Of a stretch of DNA of 64,000 nt, positions 1 through 17,397 are shown piece after piece. The first letter of the stretch is position 1; each line of letters opens with the position of its first letter. The notes below the pieces were generated by a model. It saw nothing but the letters and a program-made list of their open reading frames with translations, was not told where the DNA came from and made no database searches. The translations under genes and the position numbers were made by a program. This DNA comes from Lumbricus rubellus (lineage: Eukaryota > Annelida > Clitellata > Crassiclitellata > Lumbricidae), in NCBI GenBank assembly GCA_945859605.1, contig OX243812.1, positions 52,619,516 through 52,683,515 on the forward strand, read 5' to 3'.

Positions 1-177
1 TAAACAATTCGCCGTTTGTGCAGATTTATCGAATAATTTGGGTGTTGCTAGATATTTTTTGTCTTTGATTTGTATCTGTTAAAATTCCTAATTACGGTGG
101 GAAAAAAATTAGCCTATCTGGGGTCGAAGAATTGTTTCCATTTAGCGACTGTGTGTATGTTTTCTGTGTTCGCACAC

Positions 178-680
178 TATTTGCATGCAGTCTGAGAGCT
201 TGGCCTAAGTACACACTGCATCATTCCGAGTGCAAAATCTATTTTGGCGAGTGTGTGTGAACCAATACTGCAGGTTTTTCCTGTGTGCATTCTTTGCATG
301 CGGTCTGAGAGCTTGGACTTGTACACACACAGCATCATTCCGAGTACAAAATAGTGTGTGTGAACCAATACTGCAGGTTTTTCCTGTGTGCATTCTTTGC
401 ATGCGGTCTGAGAGCTTGGACTTGTACACACACAGCATCATTCCGAGTACAAAATAGTGTGTGTGAACCAATACTGCAGGTTTTTCCTGTGTGCATTCTT
501 TGCATGCGGTCTGAGAGCTTGGACTTGTACACACACAGCATCATTCCGAGTACAAAATAGTGTGTGTGAACCAATACTGCAGGTTTTTTCCTGTGTGCAT
601 TCTTTGCATGCGGTCTGAGAGCTTGGACTTGTACACACACAGCATCATTCCGAGTACAAAAGAGTGTGTGTGAACCAATT
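178..680. repeat. 103-bp tandem array (copy A)
   Basis: Four essentially identical 103-bp units start near 252, 355, 458 and 561, after a diverged partial unit at 178-251. Each contains GCATGCGGTCTGAGAGCTTG and a GTACACACACAG segment. The period is not a multiple of three, so the Cys-rich open frames crossing it on both strands are by-products of the repeat. One unit near 575-585 has an extra T. Confidence 0.93.
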
Positions 681-1096
681 AAAAATAATTTTTGGAATTA
701 CATGCATTAAATCAAATGGTCTTGAAATTTTTAAATAAAATTCATATTAGCAATCAAATAAAATTCATTGCACTGGGAGCGCTTCTGAATGGCCACGGCT
801 GTGAGCAGCGCTGTAGAAATTGCTGATTACATTATATTACAGAACAATACATTCTGATTTCTGAGTGATGTTTGTAATTGTAATCTGACACCACTTAAGC
901 GCCACTTTAAGAAAGCACTCTTCAGGGATCTACAGACCAACAAGAAACTAAATTAGCAATCAATAACTCATTTATTATTCCAGTGACATTGAAATTGACA
1001 TTGCAGAAAAAAAATCATAGCACCTAAATGAATGCAAAGGACATCAAAGTGGGACAGGAGAGCCATTTACCTAGGGCAGTCTGAGCTTCTTGGAAG
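681..1096. other. Non-coding link with SINE/LINE-like tail
   Basis: Sequence between the 103-bp and 274-bp arrays, duplicated at 9391-9808. It contains at 774-838 a GGGAGCGCTTCTGAATGG ... GCAGCGCTGTAGAAAT segment of the GCGC-stem type that ends LINEs and SINEs elsewhere in the window, followed by an ATTACATTATATTAC tail. No coding potential was seen. Confidence 0.6.
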
Positions 1097-2463
1097 CAAT
1101 ATGCTGGCACTAAAACTAGTCATGCAAAGATATCCAAGCTTCAATGTAAGTTAAGATACTGTGCAAAAATATTTAGAATCATAACATACAGCCAAACATA
1201 CACCAAACATAAGCTGTGACACAAGCAGAGGCCTAATAGATATCAATTCTAATATGATGCACAGGTCACCACTGTAACATAACTGAACCAAGATATAAGC
1301 CAACTGTATCTGCCATTGAATAGTGCTATTTTTGAAACATGTTTAGGTTATAAGCAGATAATCACACTTGCAATATGCTGGCACTAAAACTAGTCATGCA
1401 AAAGATATCCAAGCTTCAATGTAAGTTAAGATACTGTGCAAAAAAATTAGAATTATAATATGCAGACAACATAAAACCAAACATAAGCTGGCACAGAAGC
1501 AGAGGCCTAATAGATATCAATTCTAATATGATGCACAGGTCACCACTGTAACATAACTGAAACAAGATATAAGCCAACTGTATCTGCCATTGAATAGTGC
1601 TATTTTTGAAACATGTTTAGGTTATAAGCAGATAATCACACTTGCAATATGCTGGCACTAAAACTAGTCATGCAAAGATATCCAAGCTTCAATGTAAGTT
1701 AAGATACTGTGCAAAAAAATTTAGAATCATAACATACAGCCAAACATAAAACCAAACATAAGCTGGCACAGAAGCAGAGGCCTAATAGATATCAATTCTA
1801 ATATGATGCACAGGTCACCACTGTAACATAACTGAAACAAGATATAAGCCAACTGTATCTGCCATTGAATAGTGCTATTTTTGAAACATGTTTAGGTTAT
1901 AAGCAGATAATCACACTTGCAATATGCTGGCACTAAAACTAGTCATGCAAAAGATATCCAAGCTTCAATGTAAGTTAAGATACTGTGCAAAAAAATTAGA
2001 ATTATAATATGCAGACAACATAAAACCAAACATAAGCTGGCACAGAAGCAGAGGCCTAATAGATATCAATTCTAATATGATGCACAGGTCACCACTGTAA
2101 CATAGCTGAAACAAGATACAAGCCAACTGTATCTGCCATTGAATAGTGCTATTTTTGAAACATGTTTAGGTTATAAGCAGATAATCACACTTGCAATATG
2201 CTGGCACTAAAACTAGTCATGCAAAAGATATCCAAGCTTCAATGTAAGTTAAGATACTGTGCAAAAAATTAGAATTATAATATGCAGACAACATAAAACC
2301 AAACATAAGCTGGCACAGAAGCAGAGGCCTAATAGATATCAATTCTAATACGATGCACAGGTCACCAATGTGACATAGCTGAACCAAGATACAAGCCAAC
2401 TGTATCTGCCATTGAATAGTGCTTTTTTTGAAACATGTTCAGGTTATAAGCAGATCACTACTC
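1097..2463. repeat. 274-bp tandem array (copy A), 5 units
   Basis: The word ATGCTGGCACTAAAACTAG recurs at 1101, 1375, 1649, 1924 and 2198, giving a period of 274-275 bp and five units. The last unit diverges at its end (GCTTTTTTTGAAACATG). No coding frame persists across units. It looks like a local satellite or an expanded non-autonomous element. Confidence 0.95.
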
Positions 2464-2917
2464 TTCTCGCAGGCACTAATCTATACAGCTGTTTTATAGT
2501 CCTCAATATAAGCACTTAAAATGTATAGTCCATCAATTCACCCAGTTGTATAGTCACTCAAGTTTTAGACAATTAACAAATGTATTGCCCATAAACTCAA
2601 ACAGTTTAAAAATTTCTGGCCCATAAACTCAACCAGTTTGAAAATGTCAACTGCACCGGCACAACCTACTTATCGCACTGTTTAAAAATCCATCAATTCA
2701 ACCTGTTTAAACATATCGAAGGATTGTATAGTATCATCAATTATAGTCTTGTGAATTTATAATGATGTACATGGTTCGTCCTTCATTATTATCACTAAGA
2801 GAATTAATTATTAAGAGTTAAGGTTGGGCTACGGAATCAATTATTATATTCTATTATATTCTATTTATGTTGCTCGTCTGGACTGTGTTATGACAATACT
2901 TGAATAGAAGTTATGCA
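2464..2917. other. Non-coding, short internal repeats
   Basis: Contains several loosely repeated phrases of the form CCATAAACTCAACCAGTTT and CCATCAATTCAACC, duplicated at 10625-11003. No gene or element end was recognised. Confidence 0.5.
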
Positions 2918-3071
2918 AACTGTAGACACAAGTTTTGACAGTCAGCAAACAACAATGTTGAAAAATCAATTTTCATCAGGATCTAACTGCAACTGCAACA
3001 AGATCCGAAACATTAGAGCAGCAATAAGAAAAGCCAAGCAAAAAGGTTATAGATGATAAAACAACACTATT
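2918..3071 (+). other. 154-bp block shared by A and B next to the last exon
   Basis: Runs from AACTGTAGACACAAG to GATAAAACAACACTATT and recurs at 11621-11773. In B it is joined to the inverted last-exon piece; in A it lies beside the minus-strand last exon. One extra A in the A-run near 3041 changes the frame relative to B. It could be a remnant of a further exon or of an inserted element; I cannot assign it. Confidence 0.5.
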
Positions 3072-3137
3072 TTCAGCAACAATTCTATTTTTACAGGGCA
3101 GTCATGATGAAAAATTAGAAAATTTCTCTATTTATGA

Positions 3138-6481
<3,344 letters not shown>

Positions 6482-6489
6482 AGTACCTG

Positions 6490-7479
6490 CCGAAGAAACA
6501 AAATGATGAATAATACATAAATTCTCCACTAAATACAAGGGTTTATCGTTCTGTAAATGCTTGCCGAGAACCATTAGAAATCACAGATACAGTCGCCAAA
6601 TGGAAACATATCACGAAACCAGATAATTACTTGTAAACACAATTTATTCATGCATTTACACTCTGTCTACGGTCTGTGAATACATGAGATTTTTGAGGGG
6701 GATTCCATTTCATTGTTGATGTTCAATAGAAATGGTCGTAAAATACACAGAAGTAGTTTTACAAATAGGAAACTTAATATGTTTACGCATAAAGCCAGCC
6801 CAAACTGATTTAAAATGACAAAATCTAGTCAATCGGCCGCTAAATAACTCATTCAGTGTCATTTTTAAATATGTGACAAATGATAAATTAAAATATCAGG
6901 TAGTATTTTATCAACACATTACGATTATCATTATTATCATAATAAATATTGATATCAAAGCACACCGACAGAGAATGTCAAATTGAAACGCGCTTGAGGA
7001 ACAAGGTTTCCACATTAGTTAAGCCTATATTTTCCTGTGATGACACCCTGGCCCACCACTTGCTGGAAGATGTTCACATTGGCCCGCCACTCAAAAAGGT
7101 TTGACACCCTTGGTGTAGATGGACAAGAACCGTGGTGAGCAGGGGGTACGCGCTTTCGATTGCGTATTATAGACCAACCTTCGATTATGCCTACTATTAG
7201 TGTTTCCTACTATTAACGCTATGATACAAATGCTTGAATAACTTGCCTTAAGCTTCAACCCCGATCTAAGTATCGCAAACTTGAAAAGATTTTAAAATAT
7301 AAACAAAATAATAGTCTATCTCTTCCCTTTCGCCACGCTTAACACAGTCGATAGTGTATTCGTTCTTCTTAGGCGCAGATCTACGAAACCTAGCCCAATA
7401 CTAGCCCAGTTGAAGAAACACACTCCAAAATCAGGCAAAAGTACATACGTGTGTGAATCTGGTGGAAACGTGTTTCTTA
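6490..7479. other. Upstream flank of the duplicated gene (A)
   Basis: Non-coding and duplicated at 13700-14685. It should contain the 5' exon or promoter of the minus-strand gene, but I saw no convincing TATA box or donor. Confidence 0.45.
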
Positions 7480-7689
7480 GCTCTCGGATTGCGAAAAGTT
7501 AAGCTCCGCCCACGACAAACCGAGAGCTTGACAAAATCGCGATTTTAAAATACTTCACCGATTCGAATTTCAAAAATATTAATAAATATAGAAGATATTA
7601 TTGTTAGCTATCTTTCAGTATGTTTGTTTTGTTAAAATTGTATGTTATAATTTTGCAAATAATTCATAATGGGCTCGCAATCCGAGAGC
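7480..7689. mobile_element. Short TIR element (MITE-like), copy A
   Basis: GCTCTCGGATTGCGA at 7480 is mirrored by TCGCAATCCGAGAGC at 7675-7689, bounding about 210 bp of AT-rich DNA. The pair is conserved in copy B (14686-14895). A further GCTCTCGGATT lies near 8050 in the spacer. Superfamily unknown. Confidence 0.55.
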
Positions 7690-7776
7690 GTCCTCATACG
7701 CCTTCACTTTGCGGCTAGTGCCTCGGACCGTTGCTGTGGGTACATAGACGCGCCTTCGGAAGGTATGTAATGCGTA

Positions 7777-7778
<2 letters not shown>

Positions 7779-7830
<52 letters not shown>
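7779..7830. repeat. CA microsatellite at the end of copy A
   Basis: (CA)n of about 26 units. Homology between copies A and B stops inside this tract, so it is the visible right breakpoint of the duplication. Confidence 0.95.
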
Positions 7831-7834
<4 letters not shown>

Positions 7835-8635
7835 TGCCTCGTATGTACATCCGAGGCCCTGATAGTGCCCATGCAGTCTGAGATCGCGTGGATCCCGTAG
7901 GGCTAGAAGGTCGATCTATGTATCAAAATGTTCGTAGTGATGAGTAGCCAATCACAATCGCCGATTTGAAAGCATACACTTCTTGCTTTTTTAATTATAA
8001 CCAATGACATACGTTGCATCATAAGCGAGAGCGTGAATCCGAGGACGCTCTCGGATTCTGTATTAGGAGGCGGGCGCGGAAATAAGGAGCACGCTTGGTA
8101 ACGGTGTGTGAGTGTGTGTTTTTAGTTCTCGAAAGAGACGTAAATTGACATAGCAGCAAATTTACCATTGCAATGTAGAGTCTGCGTGTGAATTCTTTGC
8201 ATGCGGTCTGAGAGCTTGAACTTGTACACACACAGCACCATTCCGAGTGCAAAAATGTGTGTGTTAACCAAGCCCTCAACGAAATATTAATTGAAGATAA
8301 ATTTAATTCTGAAATTAAATGTAGGAAAAATAATATTTAAAAAGCTATGCATTAATATAGTTTGCCTGAATTATGCGAATTTTTTAACAGCTAGCCGAAG
8401 CACGATAACATGAAGTAAACGAACGGCATTTATGTAGCGTCGTTTTTCTGGGTTGCATTCTGTTAAGTAAAAAAACAAAATGCAAGCTTCGATGGGTTTG
8501 CAAATTGGAAGAATCGTGTCCTAAGTTTAATCCACGTTAAATTGTCAAGAACGAAGTAAAATTGGCAATGATATTTCAAAACTTTAGGCCAATCTTCAAT
8601 AAGACCCGAGAGCCAGACAGTCTTTGGCTTCAAGC
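7831..8635. other. Spacer between duplication copies
   Basis: No counterpart in B. Apart from the degenerate 103-bp unit (8186-8272) and a GCTCTCGGATT inverted motif near 8025-8055, nothing was recognised. 8580-8635 leads directly into copy B. Confidence 0.6.
8186..8272. repeat. Isolated degenerate 103-bp unit
   Basis: A single diverged copy of the 103-bp satellite (GCATGCGGTCTGAGAGCTTG core, then a CACACACAGCACCATTCC segment) lies in the spacer between copies A and B. It is the only visible link between that spacer and the duplicated arrays. Confidence 0.85.
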
Positions 8636-8785
8636 TAAACAATTCGCCGTTTGTGCAGATTTATCGAATAATTTGGGTGTTGCTAGATATTTTTTGTTTT
8701 TGATTTGTATCTGTTAAAATTCCTAATTACGGTGGAAAAAAATTAGCCTATCTGGGGTCGAAGAATTGTTTCCATTTAGCGACAC

Positions 8786-9390
8786 TATTTGCATGCAGTC
8801 TGAGAGCTTGGCCTAAGTACACACTGCATCATTCCGAGTGCAAAATCTATTTTGGCGAGTGTGTGTGTGAACCAATACTGCAGGTGTTTCCTGTGTGCAT
8901 TCTTTGCATGCGGTCTAAGAGCTTGGACTTGTACACACACAGCATCATTCCGAGTACAAAATAGTGTGTGTGAACCAATACTGCAGGTTTTTCCTGTGTG
9001 CATTCTTTGCATGCGGTCTGAGAGCTTGGACTTGTACACACACAGCATCATTCCGAGTACAAAATAGTGTGTGTGAACCAATACTGCAGGTTTTTCCTGT
9101 GTGCATTCTTTGCATGCGGTCTGAGAGCTTGGACTTGTACACACACAGCATCATTCCGAGTACAAAATAGTGTGTGTGAACCAATACTGCAGGTTTTTCC
9201 TGTGTGCATTCTTTGCATGCGGTCTGAGAGCTTGGACTTGTACACACACAGCATCATTCCGAGTACAAAATAGTGTGTGTGAAAAAATACTGCAGGTTTT
9301 TCCTGTGTGCATTCTTTGCATGCGGTCTGAGAGCTTGGACTTGTACACACACAGCATCATTCCGAGTACAAAAGAGTGTGTGTGAACCAA
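8786..9390. repeat. 103-bp tandem array (copy B)
   Basis: Same satellite as 178-680 with five full units and one partial leading unit. One junction near 9282 carries GAAAAAATACTG where other units have GAACCAATACTG, a private substitution useful for following unit turnover between the duplicates. Confidence 0.93.
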
Positions 9391-9808
9391 TTAAAAATAA
9401 TTTTTGGAATTACATGCATTAAATCAAATGGTCTTGAAATTTTTAAATAAAATTCATATTAGCAATCAAATAAAATTCATTGCACTGGGAGCGCTTCTGA
9501 ATGGCCACGGCTGTGAGCAGCGCTGTAGAAATTGCTGATTACATTATATTACAGAACAATACATTCTGATTTCTGAGTGATGTTTGTAATTGTAATCTGA
9601 CACCACTTAAGCGCCACTTTAAGAAAGCACTCTTCAGGGATCTACAGACCAACAAGAAACTAAATTAGCAATCAATAACTCATTTATTATTCCAGTGACA
9701 TTGAAATTGACATTGCAGAAAAAAAATCATAGCACCTAAATGAATGCAAAGGACATCAAAGTGGGACAGGAGAGCCATTTACCTAGGGCAGTCTGAGCTT
9801 CTTGGAAG

Positions 9809-10624
9809 CAATATGCTGGCACTAAAACTAGTCATGCAAAGATATCCAAGCTTCAATGTAAGTTAAGATACTGTGCAAAAATATTTAGAATCATAACATA
9901 CAGCCAAACATACACCAAACATAAGCTGTGACACAAGCAGAGGCCTAATAGATATCAATTCTAATATGATGCACAGGTCACCACTGTAACATAACTGAAC
10001 CAAGATATAAGCCAACTGTATCTGCCATTGAATAGTGCTATTTTTGAAACATGTTTAGGTTATAAGCAGATAATCACACTTGCAATATGCTGGCACTAAA
10101 ACTAGTCATGCAAAAGATATCCAAGCTTCAATGTAAGTTAAGATACTGTGCAAAAAAATTAGAATTATAATATGCAGACAACATAAAACCAAACATAAGC
10201 TGGCACAGAAGCAGAGGCCTAATAGATATCAATTCTAATATGATGCACAGGTCACCACTGTAACATAGCTGAAACAAGATACAAGCCAACTGTATCTGCC
10301 ATTGAATAGTGCTATTTTTGAAACATGTTTAGGTTATAAGCAGATAATCACACTTGCAATATGCTGGCACTAAAACTAGTCATGCAAAGATATCCAAGCT
10401 TCAATGTAAGTTAAGATACTGTGCAAAAAAATTAGAATTATAATATGCAGACAACATAAAACCAAACATAAGCTGGCACAGAAGCAGAGGCCTAATAGAT
10501 ATCAATTCTAATACGATGCACAGGTCACCAATGTGACATAGCTGAACCAAGATACAAGCCAACTGTATCTGCCATTGAATAGTGCTTTTTTTGAAACATG
10601 TTCAGGTTATAAGCAGATCACTAC
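9809..10624. repeat. 274-bp tandem array (copy B), 3 units
   Basis: Same repeat as 1097-2463, with starts at 9813, 10087 and 10361. Two units fewer than copy A. The terminal unit is the same diverged variant as in A, so units were gained or lost internally. Confidence 0.95.
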
Positions 10625-11003
10625 TCTTCTCGCAGGCACTAATCTATACAGCTGTTTTATAGTCCTCAATATAAGCACTTAAAATGTATAGTCCATCAAT
10701 TCACCCAGTTGTATAGTCACTCAAGTTTTAGACAATTAACAAATGTATTGCCCATAAACTCAAACAGTTTAAAAATTTCTGGCCCATAAACTCAACCAGT
10801 TTGAAAATGTCAACTGCACCGGCACAACCTACTTATCGCACTGTTTAAAAATCCATCAATTCAACCTGTTTAAACATATCGAAGGATTGTATAGTACCAT
10901 CAATTATAGTCTTGTGAATTTATAATGATGTACATGGTTCGTCCTTCATTATTATCACTAAGAGAATTAATTATTAAGAGTTAAGGTTGGGCTACGGAAT
11001 CAA

Positions 11004-11620
11004 TAACCCCCTGGAAAATAGACATTTATTTTTCTAACTAATACTTTTGGATTTTTAACAAATTTCTTCGCATTAAAGCACTAATGATACGAATGATACA
11101 CACATTGAAAGTCAGAAATCTATGTTTAGAAATCGCTGTAGAAATAAACATGCTCTTAATTTTCTGCCTTGCATTATAATCAACATCTTGTTAAAAGCTG
11201 GAACAGTGACCATTGGCTGTTAACCCTCCGGCAGGCGCCCTTGCAAATAGTATTTTTCCATCGATTATGGCCTACTTGATTGGAATCTCGTTGTCATGCA
11301 ACCTTTCACAACTGCACAAATTAAGTAGGGCCTATCAATAGAAGTAGCTAGAGGAACACTTGCACCTTGAAAACTGACACATATTTTTTCACTTATTCAT
11401 TCATTCAATGGACTTATTATATTACAGCACCGCTTCAGGAACCCACATTTAACATCTACTTTTTATTTTTTATTTTTTTTCTTCGCACTAAAGAAACTAT
11501 TCATATTAAAGCTGACAAAATGTAACTGAAAAATTTTTGCATTAAGAAACCTCATTGAAAAATATTCGTGCTCTTAATTTCCAGCTTTGCATATTTTAAG
11601 CTCTTGTTACTAAAACATTT
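11004..11620. other. Copy B-specific block
   Basis: About 620 bp between the GGCTACGGAATCAAT shared flank and the shared AACTGTAGAC block. In copy A only about 75 unrelated bases lie here. AT-rich, non-coding, no terminal repeats seen. Either an insertion in B or ancestral DNA lost from A. Confidence 0.6.
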
Positions 11621-11770
11621 AACTGTAGACACAAGTTTTGACAGTCAGCAAACAACAATGTTGAAAAATCAATTTTCATCAGGATCTAACTGCAAATGCA
11701 ACAAGATCCGAAACATTAGAGCAGCAATAAGAAAAGCCAAGCAAAAGGTTATAGATGATAAAACAACACT

Positions 11771-12070
11771 ATTGCTCGCTCTGGAGACTCAGCAACCACG
11801 TTAAGAGCCAGAGACATCTTGCAGGAGTTGGCCAAAGACTGTGGTGCCAAGAAACCTGAATTGATCACTTCAGTAGGTCTTCGCAAGCATGTTGCAACCA
11901 TTTCACAGCTTCTCAATCAGAAACTGAAGTGTCCTAGAAAACTGGATTGCTTAAATGCAAAAGCCAAGGAACCAGCGCTTGCCGATCGGACATGGAAAAG
12001 TGTAAAATTTTACGTCAACACACAGATCAACAAACATAAGTCTAAGATGTACCGTGGGTCTAAGAAATAG
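11771..12070 (+). pseudogene. Inverted last-exon fragment of the duplicated gene (copy B)
   Basis: An open frame of 99 codons plus stop encodes GDSATTLRARDILQELAK, TSVGLRKHVATISQLLNQ and then the same C-terminus as copy A (NAKAKEPALADRTWKSVKFY). It lies on the plus strand while exons 1-3 of copy B are on the minus strand, so it cannot be spliced to them. It keeps the LRKH segment that copy A lost, but is joined straight to the C-terminus and lacks the HREYYRLPE segment that copy A kept. Its left edge abuts the shared 154-bp block with stops in frame just upstream. Clearly a rearranged, non-functional piece. Confidence 0.8.
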
Positions 12071-12174
12071 TCATAAATAGAGAAATTTTCTAGTTTCCTC
12101 GAAGCCTTACTAGAAGCTCTGTAGATTTATGCATGTCTGGGGTGAACAAAACAGGAACTCCTCGATTTCTTTTA

Positions 12175-13690
<1,516 letters not shown>

Positions 13691-14685
13691 CTGCCGAAGA
13701 AACAAAATGATGAATAATAATACATAAATTCTCCACTAAATACAAGGGTTTATCGTTCTGTAAATGCTTGCCGAGAACATTAGAAATCACAGATACAGTC
13801 GCCAAATGGAAACATATGACGAAACCAGATAATTACTTGGAAACACAATTTATTCATGCATTTACACTCTGTCTACGGTCTGTGAATACATGAGATTTTT
13901 GAGTGGGATTCCATTTCATTGTTGATGTTCAATAGAAATGGTCGTAAAATACACAGAAGTAGTTTTACAAATAGGAAACTTAATATGTTTACGCATAAAG
14001 CCAGCCCAAACTGATTTAAAATGACAAAATCTAGTCAATCGGCCGCTAAATAACTCATTCAGTGTCATTTTTAAATATGTGACAAATGATAAATTAAAAT
14101 ATCAGGTAGTATTTTATCAACACATTACGATTATTATTATTATCATAATAAATATTGATATCAAAGCACACCGACAGAGAATGTCAAATTGAAACGCGCT
14201 TGAGGAACAAGGTTTCCACATTAGTTAAGCCTATATTTTCCTGTGATGACACCCTGGCCCACCACTTGCTGGAAGATGTTCACATTGGCCCGCCACTCAA
14301 AAAGGTTTGACACCCTTGGTGTAGATGGACAAGAACCGTGGTGAGCAGGGGGTACGCGCTTTCGATTGCGTATTATAGACCAACCTTCGATTATGCCTAC
14401 TATTAGTGTTTCCTACTATTAACGCTATGATACAAATGCTTGAATAACTTGCCTTAAGCTTCAACCCCGATCTAAGTATCGCAAACTTGAAAAGATTTTA
14501 AAATATAAACAAAATAATAGTCTATCTCTTCCCTTTCGCCACGCTTAACACAGTCGATAGTGTATTCGTTCTTCTTAGGCGCAGATCTACGAAACCTAGC
14601 CCAATACTAGCCCAGTTGAAGAAACACACTCCAAAATCAGGCAAAAGTACATACGTGTGTGAATCTGGTGGAAACGTGTTTCTTA

Positions 14686-14895
14686 GCTCTCGGATTGCGA
14701 AAAGTTAAGCTCCGCCCACGACAAACCGAGAGCTTGACAAAATCGCGATTTTAAAATACTTCACCGATTCGAATTTCAAAAATATTAATAAATATAGAAG
14801 ATATTATTGTTAGCTATCTTTCAGTATGTTTGTTTTGTTAAAATTGTATGTTATAATTTTGCAAATAATTCATAATGGGCTCGCAATCCGAGAGC
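14686..14895. mobile_element. Short TIR element (MITE-like), copy B
   Basis: Exact positional counterpart of 7480-7689 with the same GCTCTCGGATTGCGA terminal inverted repeats. Confidence 0.55.
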
Positions 14896-14985
14896 GTCCT
14901 CATACGCCTTCACTTTGCGGCTAGTGCCTCGGACCGTTGCTGTGGGTACATAGACGCGCCTTCGGAAGGTATGTAATGCGTACTC

Positions 14986-14993
<8 letters not shown>

Positions 14994-15038
<45 letters not shown>

Positions 15039-15060
15039 CGCACGCACACACACACCTATG
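14994..15060. repeat. CA microsatellite at the end of copy B
   Basis: (CA)n followed by interrupted CGGACGCACGCACACA. Homology to copy A ends here. Confidence 0.95.
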
Positions 15061-15839
15061 CATACATGTGGCATGTTTACGGTGTAGCGTCGTTAATTAA
15101 TATAATTATAGACACCGTATGGATTCAATGTCTTTGGGCTGAGGCTGAGATAGTGCCTTTGATTCTTAATGACCCACACAGACACCCACTGTTGCAGTCG
15201 GCTGACCGCGCGGCGAGCTAATTGTTTGGATCTCTTGCTTGAGCCACAGGAAGTCTGCGGCGAGTATCGCCCTGAACTGGGATCCCTGTATAGAAGCGCA
15301 TCTATTAGGGGTTCCTGAAATGAACGCTTGGCCGACTGCGATGATCATTAAGATCCAACTGCTATAATCTGATCCAAGCAGGGCTCCGACGCCTGTGTTT
15401 GTAATCTGATTTCACGGCAGTCTGCGTGTCATCTTCGTCGTCAGTGGTTAACTGTTTAAACATTAAGCTTATACACGTATACAGCGACCCCAATTTCTGG
15501 GTCTGTATACCGAAAGATACAGCGCCTTTACAGTACAGTAACTGACAACCTAACTTCGTCAAAACTGCTGAGCTAATCGTCGACCACGCTGAAAGTTGAC
15601 GTACAGAAAGCAAGGTAAGGTATACAGTTGCCTTTTAAAATTCCGATATCTTATCAAAAGTCAATTTGAGGCAAATATGATTATAATTTTCTTTAAGCCT
15701 TTACATCAGGAAGCTATACATGGTGATTCAGTGCATCTAAGTCACTGCACGCATAATATTTCAGCCTGTTCAGAAAGAGTAGGCCTAAAATGGCCTATAA
15801 TGTCCCGATGGCAAGATACGACAGGAAAGGAAAGGACTG
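15061..15839. other. Unique non-coding region before the polypurine tract
   Basis: No repeat of the window matches here. GCAAG|GTAAGG at about 15611-15619 on the plus strand is a good consensus donor, so a plus-strand 5' non-coding exon ending near 15614 is possible but unsupported otherwise. A CAGTAACTGAC phrase lies at 15536. Confidence 0.4.
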
Positions 15840-17338
15840 GAAGAAGAGGAGGAGGAGGAGGAGGAGGAGGAGGAGGAGGAGGAGGAGGAGGAGGAGGAGG
15901 AGGAGGAGGAGGAGAACGATGACGACGAGCGGAAAAGCAAGAGGAAGAAGATTTGGAAGGGGAGGAAGAAGAGGATATAGAAAGAAAAGGGAGAACAGGA
16001 ATATGAGAAAGAGGAAGAGGAGGACAAAGAAGAGGAGAGGGAAAAGGAGGGAGATGAGGAGAAGAAAGAGAAAGGGGAGGAGAGAGAAGAGAAGGAGGAG
16101 GAAGAGGAAAAGAACGATGAAGAAGAGAATGAGGACGAGGAAGATGAAGATGAAGAGGCGGAAGAAGATGAGAAGGAGGAGGAAGAGGAGGTAACAGGAA
16201 GAGAAAGAGGAAGAGGAAGAGAAAAAAGAGGAGAGGAAAGAGGAAGTGAAAGAGGAGGAGGAGGAGGAGGAGAAGAACAATGAGGACGAGAATGAGGACG
16301 AGGAAGAAGATGAGAATGAGGACGAGGAAGATGAAGAGGAGGAATAAGATGAAGAGAAGAAGGAGGAATAAGAGGAGGTAAGAGGAAGAGGATGATGAAG
16401 AGGAAGAGGAGAAGAACAAAGAGGAGAGGAAAGAGGAAGTGGAAGACGAAGAGAGAATAGGAGGATGAAGACGAGAATGAGGAAGAGGAAGCGGAGGAGA
16501 GAGAAGAAGAGGTGGAGGATTAAGAGGAAGACGAAGAGAGAAGAGGGAAGGTACAGGAAGAAGAGGACTAAACTAACGAGTTGGACGAGAATGAAAAGAA
16601 GGAGCAGGAGGAAGAGGAGGAGAGAGAAAAGGAGAAAGAAGTGGAGGAAGAAAAAGAGGAAGAGAGCAGAAAGAAGAGGAAGAAGACGAGAAGGAAGAGG
16701 AAGATGTAGAGTAAGAGGAGGACTAGACGAACGAGTTGAACGAGAATGAGAAGGAGGAGCAGGAGGAAGAGGAGGAGAGAGAAGAGGAGGAGGAGGAAGA
16801 GGAGGAAGAGAAGAAGAAAGAAAGCAGAAATACGAGGAAAAAGACGAGGAAGAAGAAGTAGAGGTAGAGGAAGAGGAGGACTAAACGAAGGAGATGGACG
16901 AGAATGAGAAGGCGGAGCAGGAGGAAGAGGAGGAGAGAGAAGAGAAGGAGGAGGAAGTGGAGGAAAGAGAAGGAGGAAGAGAGGAGAAAGAATAGGAGGA
17001 AGACGAGGAAGAAGAGAGAGAAGGAAGAAGAGGAGGAAGAGGGTTGTGAGGACGAGGAATAGTAGGAGGAAGAGTAGGAGGAGAGAGAAGAGCTAGAGAA
17101 AGAGGAGATGAAGAGGAGGAAGAGGAGGAAAAGAGAGAAGTGAGAGAACGACGAGGAGGAAGAGGAGGAGGAAGAGAGTAAGAAGATGAGGAATAGAAAG
17201 AGGAAGCCGTGGAATAAGAGGAGACAAGGTGGAGGAAGAGGAGGAGCTAGAGGAAGAAAAGAAGGAAGAGGAGGTAAGAGAAGAGGAAGAAGAGGATGGA
17301 GAGAAGAGAAGAAGGAAGAGGAGAAGAAAGAGGAGGAG
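15840..17338. repeat. 1.5-kb GGA/GAA polypurine tract
   Basis: Almost uninterrupted purines on the plus strand. A pure (GGA)n block (about 15846-15914) passes into irregular GAAGAGGAGGAAGAG text with rare pyrimidines up to TATTATATTTGTG. All frames are low-complexity (Arg/Lys/Glu on plus, Ser/Leu on minus). I regard none as genes. Confidence 0.95.
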
Positions 17339-17397
17339 ACTATTATATTTGTGATTATCATTATTTTTATTGTTACTATTATACACTGTTAGAAATC

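Noticed and set aside
178..670. Cys-rich open frames on both strands over the 103-bp array (also at 8785-9390)
   Set aside because: The 103-bp period is not a multiple of three and both strands stay open equally; no splice or start context. Repeat artefacts.
15742..17361. Long Ser/Leu-rich and Arg/Lys-rich frames of 100-225 codons
   Set aside because: Pure consequence of a polypurine/polypyrimidine tract lacking stop codons.
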